NCBI GenBank assembly: GCA_015064525.1
Contig: SVSC01000006.1
Span: 1 to 41,204 of the forward strand
From: Oscillospiraceae bacterium
GTDB lineage: Bacteria; Bacillota; Clostridia; Oscillospirales; CAG-272
Direction of reading: 5' to 3'
Length of the DNA: 41,204 nt
The translations under genes and the position numbers were made by a program. Positions 7,372 through 17,571 of the stretch are shown here, piece by piece; positions within the stretch are counted from its first letter, which is position 1; each line of letters starts with the position of its first letter. The notes beneath the pieces were generated by a model. The model had not been told where the DNA came from and ran no database searches. It saw nothing but the letters and a program-made list of their open reading frames with translations.

Positions 7372-8340
7372 TCAGAAACGCCGCAAAGGGAGTTCCCGAT
7401 GAATTTCAGCGTCCTCCCGTAAGGGGTGGATAATGAGATAGGCGCCGTTCAGCTCCTCCGCGAATAAGCGGACGGCGGTAATCTCCACGCTGTTGTAGGT
7501 GCGGTAATAGTAGACGCAGGATTCCAGACCGCAGCAGGAGGAGTAGAGCGTTCGGTAGAGCGGAGAGGCTCCGCAGCCCTGCACTTGGGAAACCGCTCCC
7601 AGCACGTGAAATGCCTGATGCACCGATTCCGAAACGCTTGCGGGGCGGTGGGCGCCCGCAAGCACAAGGGCGCCTCGCACAAAGCGAGCGGCAGAGGAGC
7701 AATCTCCGGGCAGAGGCGGAGCGGGCTCCGATAGATTCCGCTCCGAAAAGAGCTTTTCCTGAAGCTCCTTGGGAAACAGAGCGCTGTGGCGCGCAAGGGC
7801 TTTCCATTGCAGGGGGAAGGGAGGCTCGTTGGTGAGGACGTTTGCGGGATTGGGGTGAAGCTGAAGCCCTCTTTCCGTAATCTCGATCACCAAGGAGCCC
7901 TCCCGATCCGAAAGAAGCCAATGGAGGGGCTCGGCGGGCAACGCTTCCAAAAAACGGTGATCGGTGATGCAAATGCTTTGAAGCAATCGCTCCGCTTCCG
8001 CAATCGAGCGGCACTTTCCAAGCAGATAAGGAATCAGCTCAAAGGATGCCACGTTGTGGAGGTGATCATTGGACTTTTGGTATCGGGCGCTTTCGGCAAA
8101 CCGTAGCCCCGCCATGGCAAGCCCATGCTCGTTCACCGCGTCGAAATAGAGCGGATAATCCTCCAACACCTTTGCCATTCCGATGATGGCATAATGGTTG
8201 AGGTCGCTCTCCCCCGAGCGAAAGCGGAAGGGGTAGCGTCGCGGTGTGATCACAACGCTCTCTCCAAAGCTATGATCCCAATCTAAATTTCTGCCGAAAT
8301 AGCAGGCGTTTTCCGTGGAAAAACGTATGGCGGTACAGAT
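7372..8340 (-). CDS. Choloylglycine hydrolase family (bile-salt-hydrolase-like) Ntn hydrolase
   Basis: Predicted to cleave a linear amide bond, as in conjugated bile salts or penicillin V. The track begins at 8253, but the same frame upstream encodes the essential N-terminus CTAIRFSTENACYFGRNLDW: nucleophile Cys2, Arg17 and Asp20. Only ATC or ATT codons precede the Cys before the in-frame stop, so the start is probably ATC at 8340, 6 nt after GGGGGG. Later motifs include VNEHGLAMAGLRF and TNEPPFPLQ. At 322 residues it has normal length. There is no signal peptide, so the enzyme is cytoplasmic. An overlapping hairpin (8341-8386) could control it. Bile salt versus other acyl amide substrate is undecided. 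Confidence 0.85.
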   Translation of the reverse strand: MCTAIRFSTENACYFGRNLDWDHSFGESVVITPRRYPFRFRSGESDLNHYAIIGMAKVLEDYPLYFDAVNEHGLAMAGLRFAESARYQKSNDHLHNVASFELIPYLLGKCRSIAEAERLLQSICITDHRFLEALPAEPLHWLLSDREGSLVIEITERGLQLHPNPANVLTNEPPFPLQWKALARHSALFPKELQEKLFSERNLSEPAPPLPGDCSSAARFVRGALVLAGAHRPASVSESVHQAFHVLGAVSQVQGCGASPLYRTLYSSCCGLESCVYYYRTYNSVEITAVRLFAEELNGAYLIIHPLREDAEIHRELPLRRF

Positions 8341-8386
8341 AAAAATCCCCCCTTTTTTCGTATTATTTACGAAGGAAGGGGGGATT
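8341..8386 (-). terminator. Terminator-like hairpin overlapping the hydrolase ribosome binding site
   Basis: An 11-bp perfect stem aatcccccctt/aaggggggatt with an inner tcgta/tacga stem. On the minus transcript it lies 8 bases after the corrinoid-activator stop and is followed by ATTTTT, so it can act as a terminator. The right arm is also the GGGGGG ribosome binding site of the downstream hydrolase, so folding would also block initiation. Confidence 0.7.
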
Positions 8387-8394
8387 ATTCGGAT

Positions 8395-9894
8395 TTATTC
8401 AAAAAACATTCCCTCAACGAACCGATCCATAAAATAAGGGTCGGTGGAGAGGTCGATGGATTCCGCCTCCTTGGCAATCGCAAGAACGCGGGCTTCGGCG
8501 TCACGGTCCAGAAGCAGGGCGCAGGCGCCTGTGAGGGCGGCGTTGCCCAGCACCTGCACGCGGGAGCGGAGCGACGGGGGAAAGAGCCCGATTTCCGCGG
8601 CGGAGGAAAGATCCAGAAAGCTGCCGAAGCCGCCCGCGATCAGCAGTCGGTCGATCTGCTCCTCGCTTGCGCTTCCGCGAAGCAAAAGGGTGCGGATCCC
8701 CGCGCAAACGGCGCTTTTTGCCAGCTGAACCGCGCGGATGTCGCTTTGCGTCAGGTAAACCGTTTCCGAAAGATGATAGGGATCCTCCTCCAAAAGTCCG
8801 GTTTCGTCCAGCTCCTCCAGTCGGAGCAAACAGGCAACGGCATCAAACAAGCCGCTTCCGCAAATGCCTTGGGGGGCTTGTTCGCCAACGGTGGTGTAAT
8901 GGAGCTTGCCGTTCACGATCGACACGTGGTCGATGGCGCCGGGACGCCCCAGCATTCCGCAGGCAATGCCCGCTCCCTCAAAGGCGGGGCCTGCCGCCGT
9001 GGAGCAGCAAAGGAGACGGTCGTTGGCGCGCAGAAGGATCTCTCCGTTGGTGCCAATGTCGGCAAGCAGCGTGCCGTCCCGCGCTCCGTCTGCCTCAGCG
9101 GCAAGGAGGGCGCAGGTGCTATCGGCGCCAACGAAGGCGGAAATGCAGGGGGGGAGATAGACTGTCGCATCCTCGGAAAGGGCTTGGATGCCAAGCGCTC
9201 CCGCCTTGTGCCACTCGCCAAAGAGGCGATCGGCTTGGAAGGGGGCGTGGGAGAGGGGATGGGTTGGGTGGTTGGTGAGGAGGCATAGCATCACGGTGTT
9301 GCCCGTAATCACGGCACCGTCGATGGCGGCGGCGCTTATGCCCGCCTGCAGAGCAAGGGTCTCGGCAAGGTGGGAAATGGCATTCCGCACCAGCCGCGCC
9401 AGCTCATTGCCGTGCCCCGCCATGGACGCTTCGATGCGCGACATCACGTCGGCGCCAAAGCTGCCCTGGGGGTTGCGCTCCCCTGCAACAGCCAGTAATT
9501 CGCCGTTTTTTCCGTAAAGTCTTGCCGCCAGAGTGGTGGTGCCAATATCCACCGCCATGCCGTAGTCGGTAAAAACAGGGGAGAGGGACGAGAGACGAAG
9601 CTCGCCGTGGGTTTGCACCTGCACGTCGCCGTTCTCTCGGGTTAACACCGTGCAGCTGCCCAGCGCGCGGGCTTGGCAGGCAAGTCGCCAACCGCGGTTC
9701 AGGCGTTCTCCAAGCGCCGCCCGCTCGCTGTCGGTGGGCTCGGAAAGCGCTCCCTCGGCGCGCACCGCGCATTTGCCGCAGGAGCCCCGACCGTTGCAGG
9801 GGAGCTCTAAATGATGATCCTCCCGAAGAAGCTCGGAAAGCAGGATTCCCTCGGGAGCTTCGATGGAAGCTCCGTTTACGGTAACAAAGATCAT
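8395..9894 (-). CDS. RACo-like corrinoid activation protein (2Fe-2S plus ASKHA ATPase, DUF4445)
   Basis: COG3894-type proteins use ATP to drive low-potential reduction of inactive Co(II) corrinoid in methyltransferase systems. Residues 1-80 form a plant-type ferredoxin domain with Cys33, Cys39, Cys42 and Cys73. The ASKHA ATPase follows: DYGMAVDIGTTTLAARL, ADIGTNGEI and LIAGGFGSFLDL. At 499 residues it is shorter than typical RACo (about 600 or more), apparently lacking a linker/middle segment. The start at 9894 follows TGGAGG at 8-9 nt. No corrinoid protein or methyltransferase gene lies in this window, so its client is unknown. Confidence 0.88.
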   Translation of the reverse strand: MIFVTVNGASIEAPEGILLSELLREDHHLELPCNGRGSCGKCAVRAEGALSEPTDSERAALGERLNRGWRLACQARALGSCTVLTRENGDVQVQTHGELRLSSLSPVFTDYGMAVDIGTTTLAARLYGKNGELLAVAGERNPQGSFGADVMSRIEASMAGHGNELARLVRNAISHLAETLALQAGISAAAIDGAVITGNTVMLCLLTNHPTHPLSHAPFQADRLFGEWHKAGALGIQALSEDATVYLPPCISAFVGADSTCALLAAEADGARDGTLLADIGTNGEILLRANDRLLCCSTAAGPAFEGAGIACGMLGRPGAIDHVSIVNGKLHYTTVGEQAPQGICGSGLFDAVACLLRLEELDETGLLEEDPYHLSETVYLTQSDIRAVQLAKSAVCAGIRTLLLRGSASEEQIDRLLIAGGFGSFLDLSSAAEIGLFPPSLRSRVQVLGNAALTGACALLLDRDAEARVLAIAKEAESIDLSTDPYFMDRFVEGMFFE

Positions 9895-9932
9895 GTCGGT
9901 TGCACCTCCATACGATTGTGGTATCGTGATTT

Positions 9933-10808
9933 TCAGCCGTTTTCCTCGTCGGGGGCTTCGGATTTGTCCGCGCGCTTGCCCGAAACCAAACGGCGCACTC
10001 TTTTGAGGTTCTCCTGCAGATCGCTGAAGAAGAAGGAGAAGGCGAGTCCCGCAAGGCAGAGGATCAGGGAAACCGCGGTGGCGCCGTTGAAGCCGAAGGG
10101 CATGGGCGCCTCGGAGCGAAGCACGTTGGGAATGATGGAGATAAATAAGCCGAAAATAATCGAGAAGGTTGCGGTGTAGAACCGCTTGAGCAAGGCGGTG
10201 ATGGCAAGAGAGAAGACAAGCACGCCGATCACGCCTCCGATCCCAATGGGGATCAGCAGGGAAATATCGAAATTTCCCACGGCGGTGAGCCAAACGCTGT
10301 AAAATCCGAGCGTGGAGAGAATGACCGCGCTGTCCACGCAGGGAAGGATGTAGGAGCCCGCAACGGCAATGCCAACCAGAACGCATTGGAAAGAATTTGG
10401 CTCCTGCAGCTGGGGAAACGACTGCGTGTTCAGAGAAAAGAGCAGGAGACCGAGAACCGCGGCAACCGCCATATGAACGTAGTATTTTTTGGAGAAGCCT
10501 TCTTTTTTTACCTCCTTCAAAAGCAGGGGAAGGGTTCCCAGCACCAAGCCCAGAAAGAGAAAGCGGGTTTGCATTTCAAAGGAGGAGAGGGCAAGCTCAA
10601 TGAGCTTGGAGGAGCCCACAAGACCAATGCCCATGCCCAGCGCCAGCGGCACTAAAAACAGCAGGTTTTTTTTGAAGTTCTTGAAAATGTGACCAATGGC
10701 GTCAACGGTTTGTCTGTAAAGCCCGAACACCACCAGCAGCACGCTTCCGCTGAGACCGGGCGCCATACCGCCGATGCCAACGACGATACCCTTAAGAAAA
10801 TTTTTCAT
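9933..10808 (-). CDS. DUF368 membrane protein, predicted undecaprenyl-phosphate translocase (PopT-like)
   Basis: A polytopic protein of 291 residues with about eight hydrophobic segments. It carries the DUF368 hallmark near the N-terminus (GIVVGIGGMAPGLSGSVLL) and its internal repeat SYILPCVDSAVIL. DUF368 proteins (PopT) recycle the C55 lipid carrier across the membrane for envelope synthesis. The C-terminal tail is charged and cytoplasmic. It starts 9 bp after the TIGR02206 gene, with AAGGAG before the ATG, so the two are one operon. Confidence 0.85.
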   Translation of the reverse strand: MKNFLKGIVVGIGGMAPGLSGSVLLVVFGLYRQTVDAIGHIFKNFKKNLLFLVPLALGMGIGLVGSSKLIELALSSFEMQTRFLFLGLVLGTLPLLLKEVKKEGFSKKYYVHMAVAAVLGLLLFSLNTQSFPQLQEPNSFQCVLVGIAVAGSYILPCVDSAVILSTLGFYSVWLTAVGNFDISLLIPIGIGGVIGVLVFSLAITALLKRFYTATFSIIFGLFISIIPNVLRSEAPMPFGFNGATAVSLILCLAGLAFSFFFSDLQENLKRVRRLVSGKRADKSEAPDEENG

Positions 10809-10817
10809 ATAAGCTCC

Positions 10818-11612
10818 TTACGTTTCGGTGTTTAAGAGATCCTTACTCGGCTCTCCCTGTTGCTTCTTTGCCCGACGGTCGATCAAATACCAGGGCAGAT
10901 AGGAAAGGAAGAACATCAGCGTTACAACAGCCGTCATCACGGTGAGGCGCAGGGCAAAATTGGGGGGCAGAATGTCGAGAATGGAGGGGGTGTCCTCGGG
11001 GCGCGCCATGAACAGATAGTTGGCGCCCGGCCCGATCACCCGATTGGCGAGGTACGCCACCGCCGCCAGCACAACCAGCATTCCGTAGGATTTGAATGCC
11101 GAGCGAACGGTGGGGCGCATACGGTGAACGAAGATCATATAGAAGATGGTAACGTAGCCCAGCGTATGCTCCAGCCAGAACTGATAATAGCGGAAACGGG
11201 TGGGCCCCGTGTTGGTGATCACGGTGGGGGTGATGAGGGCGAACACGGTTCCGGAAAAGAGCCAGAAATAGGCAATGTCGAACAGCGATTGGGATTTTCC
11301 GATCAGCAGATAGCTGCAAAAGATCACAGCCCAGCCGCAAACCGTGATGGGAAGATGATCCACGGGGTTGGGATTCAATTCGGTGATGCCAACCAGACGC
11401 CAGAAATATGACATTTCCGAAACGATCAGAGCAAACGCCAACGTATATCGAATGGCGGTATCATGCTTGGAGCTTGCCAAGCGCTCCCGATAGCGGTAGA
11501 TCAGAAGAATGGCGAGAATCATCAAAAGGATGGGGAGCAGGTGGGCAAGAGAAAAGTTGTTGAATTCCACCTCGGTGCCCTTGCCGAAAAAATAATGGAA
11601 AAAATCCTTCAT
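10818..11612 (-). CDS. TIGR02206 (YwaF-like) integral membrane protein
   Basis: A 264-residue protein with about seven hydrophobic helices. It matches the TIGR02206 family: conserved early FSLAHLLPILLMILAILLIY, a DHLPITVCGWAV loop-helix and the LPWYLIDRRAKK C-terminus. Function of the family is unknown. It is the first gene of a tight pair with the DUF368 carrier, so a link to envelope lipid traffic is possible (inference). The ribosome binding site is weak (aaagagag). Confidence 0.8.
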   Translation of the reverse strand: MKDFFHYFFGKGTEVEFNNFSLAHLLPILLMILAILLIYRYRERLASSKHDTAIRYTLAFALIVSEMSYFWRLVGITELNPNPVDHLPITVCGWAVIFCSYLLIGKSQSLFDIAYFWLFSGTVFALITPTVITNTGPTRFRYYQFWLEHTLGYVTIFYMIFVHRMRPTVRSAFKSYGMLVVLAAVAYLANRVIGPGANYLFMARPEDTPSILDILPPNFALRLTVMTAVVTLMFFLSYLPWYLIDRRAKKQQGEPSKDLLNTET

Positions 11613-11711
11613 ATCGGGTCTCTCTTTCGTTGTAATTTAGTAAAAATTCGGGATGGAGTCAGAGTTGCGCATTTCGGAGAGAGCAGCGATCGTTATTTGC
11701 AACGAAAGGTT

Positions 11712-12623
11712 TCAGAGAGGATCGAGCAGCTTCCGCAGATCGTTTTCGTCGAAGGCGGGCGTGTAGTGAGAAACGGCAGAGGAGCGCGCCTGCAGATAGC
11801 CCTCAAAGCCAAGGGAGCACGCGGTGTTAAGCACGTCCTCATACTCAAAGGACGTAACCCGACGGCGGAGATTTTTGGGCGCGTCGGCGGGGGCAAACGC
11901 GGGGGTGTACTGGCTCATCAGGGAGAGTAGAAAGGCGCGATTGCCAAAGCGTTGGCAAAGGGCATTCAGGAGAGCCTTGGAGTCCTCCCTGCAGCCGGGA
12001 AGCACCAAATGCCGCAGGATCACGCCCCTTCGGAGCAGTCCGTTTTCATCAAAAACGGGAGCGCCAACCTGAGAGAGCATTTCCTCCAATGCCGCCATCG
12101 CAACGGGAAAATAATCGGGCGCGGCAGAATAGGCAAGGGACAGCTCGGATGAAAAATACTTACAGTCGGGGAGGTAGACGTCGATCAGCCCCTGCAGTCC
12201 TTTGAGCGATTCTGCCGAGTCATAGCCTCCGCAGTTGTAGACCACGGGAATGCCCAGCTTTGGTCGAGCCTTTTGCAGAATGGGGATCAATTGATCCGTG
12301 TAATGGGTGGGGGTGACCAGATTGATATTGGCGGCGCCCCGATCCCGCAGGCGAAGGAACAGGCGCTCCAGCTCCTCGGGAGAAACGGCAACGCCTGCCT
12401 GCTCGCCGTTGCTGATGCGACGATTCTGACAGTAGACGCACCGCAGGTTACAGCCGCAAAAAAAGACCGTTCCCGAACCGTTTGCTCCGCTGATCGAGGG
12501 CTCCTCCCAGGGGTGGAGGTCGGCGCGGGCGATGCGAAGCTCCGCGGGCATTCCGCAATAGCCCCGTCTGCGTTGTCGGTCAACGCCGCAGGCGCGGGGG
12601 CAGGCGTTACAGCTCGCTCTCAT
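11712..12623 (-). CDS. PflX-like radical SAM protein (COG1313)
   Basis: A 303-residue radical SAM protein. A cysteine-rich N-terminus (CNACPRACGVDR, GYCG) precedes the 4Fe-4S motif CNLRCVYC (Cys58, Cys62, Cys65). VYNCGGYDS and LPDCKY are characteristic of COG1313, related to pyruvate-formate-lyase activases; the substrate is not established. It overlaps the upstream gene by 17 bp, and its AAGGAGGG site lies inside that gene, so the two are co-translated. It is followed by a 99-bp gap before the TIGR02206 gene. Confidence 0.85.
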   Translation of the reverse strand: MRASCNACPRACGVDRQRRRGYCGMPAELRIARADLHPWEEPSISGANGSGTVFFCGCNLRCVYCQNRRISNGEQAGVAVSPEELERLFLRLRDRGAANINLVTPTHYTDQLIPILQKARPKLGIPVVYNCGGYDSAESLKGLQGLIDVYLPDCKYFSSELSLAYSAAPDYFPVAMAALEEMLSQVGAPVFDENGLLRRGVILRHLVLPGCREDSKALLNALCQRFGNRAFLLSLMSQYTPAFAPADAPKNLRRRVTSFEYEDVLNTACSLGFEGYLQARSSAVSHYTPAFDENDLRKLLDPL

Positions 12624-13197
12624 GGGGAGCGCCCTCCTTTTCGTAGCGGAACAGTTTTTTGTTGTAAACGTATCCTACCTCGGTTTGGTTGTTTACCAGC
12701 ACCAAATAGAATTCGTTTTCGGGAACAGAGGTGTTCATAAGTCCCTCGCCGGACAGATGGCAGTTCTTGCTCCATGAATAGTGCCTGTAGATGGATGGCA
12801 CTCTCCATTGCCCGGAGGGAAAATAGAAAAAGGTGACCACTTTTGAAAAGTGTGCGCTTCGTCTGCCGGCGTGCGGCTCATAGATCTGCTCCTCGCCAAT
12901 GTGGGTCAGCTTATCGGTGATCACGGTGAAGCCGCCGTTTTTGATGCTCTGCCTGCGACGCCGCTTTTCCTGCCAAATGAGGATCAGACGATAGAAATTG
13001 TAAACGGGGATCAGCATGATCACCCCGAACACGATCCAGCTGTCCAGCAGTCGCCCCAGCACAATGGCGAGCGCAGCGTAGGGAATGATAAAGGTAAAGC
13101 GATGTTCCTCGGCGTTGGAAAATTTCCGATCCTCATATTTCAGCAGGTCGGAAATGATGCCTTGATCGGTTAGCAGCTCTCGGTGGGATTCGTTCAT
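12607..13197 (-). CDS. Small two-helix membrane protein of unknown function
   Basis: A 196-residue protein not recognised. The first ~45 residues are soluble and charged. A hydrophobic hairpin follows (FTFIIPYAALAIVLGRLL and IVFGVIMLIPVYNFYRLI), then a basic stretch (KRRRRQS) and a soluble C-terminal half with beta-like pattern (YEPHAGRRSAHF, NEFYLVLVNN), probably cytoplasmic. The start at 13197 follows CGGAGG at 5 nt; the track's 13371 start is upstream of the promoter. First gene of the radical SAM transcription unit. Confidence 0.75.
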   Translation of the reverse strand: MNESHRELLTDQGIISDLLKYEDRKFSNAEEHRFTFIIPYAALAIVLGRLLDSWIVFGVIMLIPVYNFYRLILIWQEKRRRRQSIKNGGFTVITDKLTHIGEEQIYEPHAGRRSAHFSKVVTFFYFPSGQWRVPSIYRHYSWSKNCHLSGEGLMNTSVPENEFYLVLVNNQTEVGYVYNKKLFRYEKEGAPHESEL

Positions 13198-13227
13198 GGG
13201 GGCCTCCGATTGGGGGATTTTGGGTAC

Positions 13228-13256
13228 AGTATAGCATAAAATCCGCGCTGTGTCAA
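13228..13256 (-). promoter_or_regulatory. Sigma-A promoter for the minus-strand membrane/radical SAM unit
   Basis: Minus-strand TTGACA (13256-13251), 17-bp spacer, TATACT (13233-13228). Confidence 0.82.
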
Positions 13257-13296
13257 GAAAACATCCGCGGCTTTCTTGAAAAAAAGAAAAAAACGG

Positions 13297-13325
13297 GTGA
13301 CAAATTGCGGAAAATGTGGTATAAT
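13297..13325 (+). promoter_or_regulatory. Promoter of pncC
   Basis: GTGACA (13297-13302), 17-bp spacer, TATAAT (13320-13325), giving a leader of about 90 nt. Confidence 0.75.
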
Positions 13326-13418
13326 CAAGGAAAGAACCGAGAAAACGGGGGCAGGGAAGGCGCAGAAGCAAGTTCCGAGAACCGCGAAGCTCACGTTCGG
13401 AAACGGGAGGAGTATTTC

Positions 13419-13913
13419 ATGAAAAACGCCATGCGTCAGGCGCGTTGCCTGACCAAGCTGTTGCTGCAAAGAGGGGAGACGCTTGCAACGGCGGAGTCCT
13501 GCACGGGAGGGCTGATTGCCAAGCTGATCACCGATATTCCCGGAAGCTCCGCGGCTTTTCCGGGAGGATGCGTTACCTATACCAATGAGATCAAGGAGAA
13601 GCTCCTTGGAGTTCGCGCCGAAACGATCGAAAAATATACCGAGGTCAGCCTTCCGTGTGCCGAGGAAATGGCGGAGGGGGCGCGGCGAGCGCTGGGAGCC
13701 CATTGGGGTGTTTCCACAACGGGCTATGCGGGTCCCGCGGGCGGCACCGAGGCAGATCCCGTTGGAACGGTGTATATTGCCGTTGCGGGAGAGACGGGGG
13801 TCTTCAGCTTCCGTTTTTCGGCACCGTTGGGCGCCACCAGAGCGCAAGTGCGGGCTGCGGCGGCAAAAGCGGCGCTGGAAGCGGTGGAGGCGCGGATGCG
13901 CGAGGCGCGTTGA
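13419..13913 (+). CDS. pncC: CinA C-terminal domain protein, nicotinamide-nucleotide amidase
   Basis: A 164-residue stand-alone CinA-C domain, predicted to deamidate nicotinamide mononucleotide in NAD salvage. Hallmarks: TLATAESCTGGLIAKLITD at the N-terminus, FPGGCVTYTNEIKEKLLGV, and STTGYAGPAGGTEADPVGTV. The start at 13419 is set by GGGAGGAG about 7 nt upstream; the track start at 13305 overlaps the promoter. The N-terminal molybdopterin-binding-like half of full CinA is absent, as in the short PncC form. It is monocistronic between divergent and same-strand promoters. Confidence 0.9.
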   Translation: MKNAMRQARCLTKLLLQRGETLATAESCTGGLIAKLITDIPGSSAAFPGGCVTYTNEIKEKLLGVRAETIEKYTEVSLPCAEEMAEGARRALGAHWGVSTTGYAGPAGGTEADPVGTVYIAVAGETGVFSFRFSAPLGATRAQVRAAAAKAALEAVEARMREAR

Positions 13914-13976
13914 TCGGGGCGATTGGCGCCCTCGGCGCGTTGGTTGTCCTTCCGTGAGCCTTTTTTGAAAAACACC

Positions 13977-14005
13977 TTGACAAAGCAGAAAAAATATGGC
14001 ATAAT
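13977..14005 (+). promoter_or_regulatory. Promoter of the beta-galactosidase gene
   Basis: TTGACA (13977-13982), 17-bp spacer, CATAAT (14000-14005). Confidence 0.78.
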
Positions 14006-14051
14006 ACCCATAGTTTCCGCCAAGCTTGATCGAATAACATACAAACAATAG

Positions 14052-17141
<3,090 letters not shown>

Positions 17142-17154
17142 AAAGGATTCTGAA

Positions 17155-17450
17155 CCCAAACGCTCCAAGGGGTTAGTTTGGGAAGAAAAGGGTGGCTTGT
17201 GGAACCTTCTTGAAAGAAGGTTCCACACCTCCAAGAACTTTCTCGTAGGGGTTGGTTTAGAGTTTGTGATACATGGCTGGCTGGTCGGTAGTTTTATGCC
17301 GCCTATCTGCGGTACGCTGATCAAGCAATCGCTGCCGCAAGCGTTTAGGTACCACCACCCTAAACGCTCCATAAGGTTAGATTGTTTGAACTGTTTTGGA
17401 CACAGATAAAATCTCATTCTCGGGGATAGCATGACCGAATTACAATCAAA
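17155..17450 (+). repeat. Structured intergenic repeat, copy A
   Basis: This gene-free stretch (17142-17571) holds a mosaic repeat also seen at 23.7-24.4 kb and, inverted, at 39.05-39.4 kb. Elements in order: stem tgtggaaccttct/agaaggttccaca with TGAA loop (17198-17227); cctccaagaacttt; a variable middle; gccgcctatctgcggtacgct; stem agcgtttagg/cctaaacgct around loop taccaccac (17340-17368); and the tail tgaactgttttggacacagata then attctcgggg. No protein is coded. It contains a promoter-like ttgaac...taaaat facing obgE. Confidence 0.85.
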
Positions 17451-17460
17451 CAAGAGTCGA

Positions 17461-17538
17461 GTCTGGAAAGCGGGCTTGCCCGCCGAGTTTGGAAAGTGGG
17501 CTTGTCCGCCGAGTTTGGAAAGTAGGCTTGTCCGCCCG
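17461..17538 (+). repeat. Three tandem 26-bp repeats before obgE
   Basis: Units begin gtctggaaagcgggcttgcc (17461), gtttggaaagtgggcttgtc (17487) and gtttggaaagtaggcttgtc (17513). Each contains part of the gcgggc/gcccgc hairpin that ends the large intergenic repeat. They lie 34-111 bp before the obgE start, inside its leader or promoter region. Confidence 0.85.
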
Positions 17539-17571
17539 ACGATTTCGCATTCAAAGAGAGGAGTGTTCACA

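Noticed and set aside
8395-8760. Adjacent corrinoid protein expected near the RACo-like gene
   Set aside because: I looked through both flanks and found only a lipid carrier and the amide hydrolase; no B12-binding DxHxxG motif was seen.
17461-17538. Tandem 26-bp repeats as a CRISPR array
   Set aside because: The units are contiguous with no spacers, and no cas gene is present.
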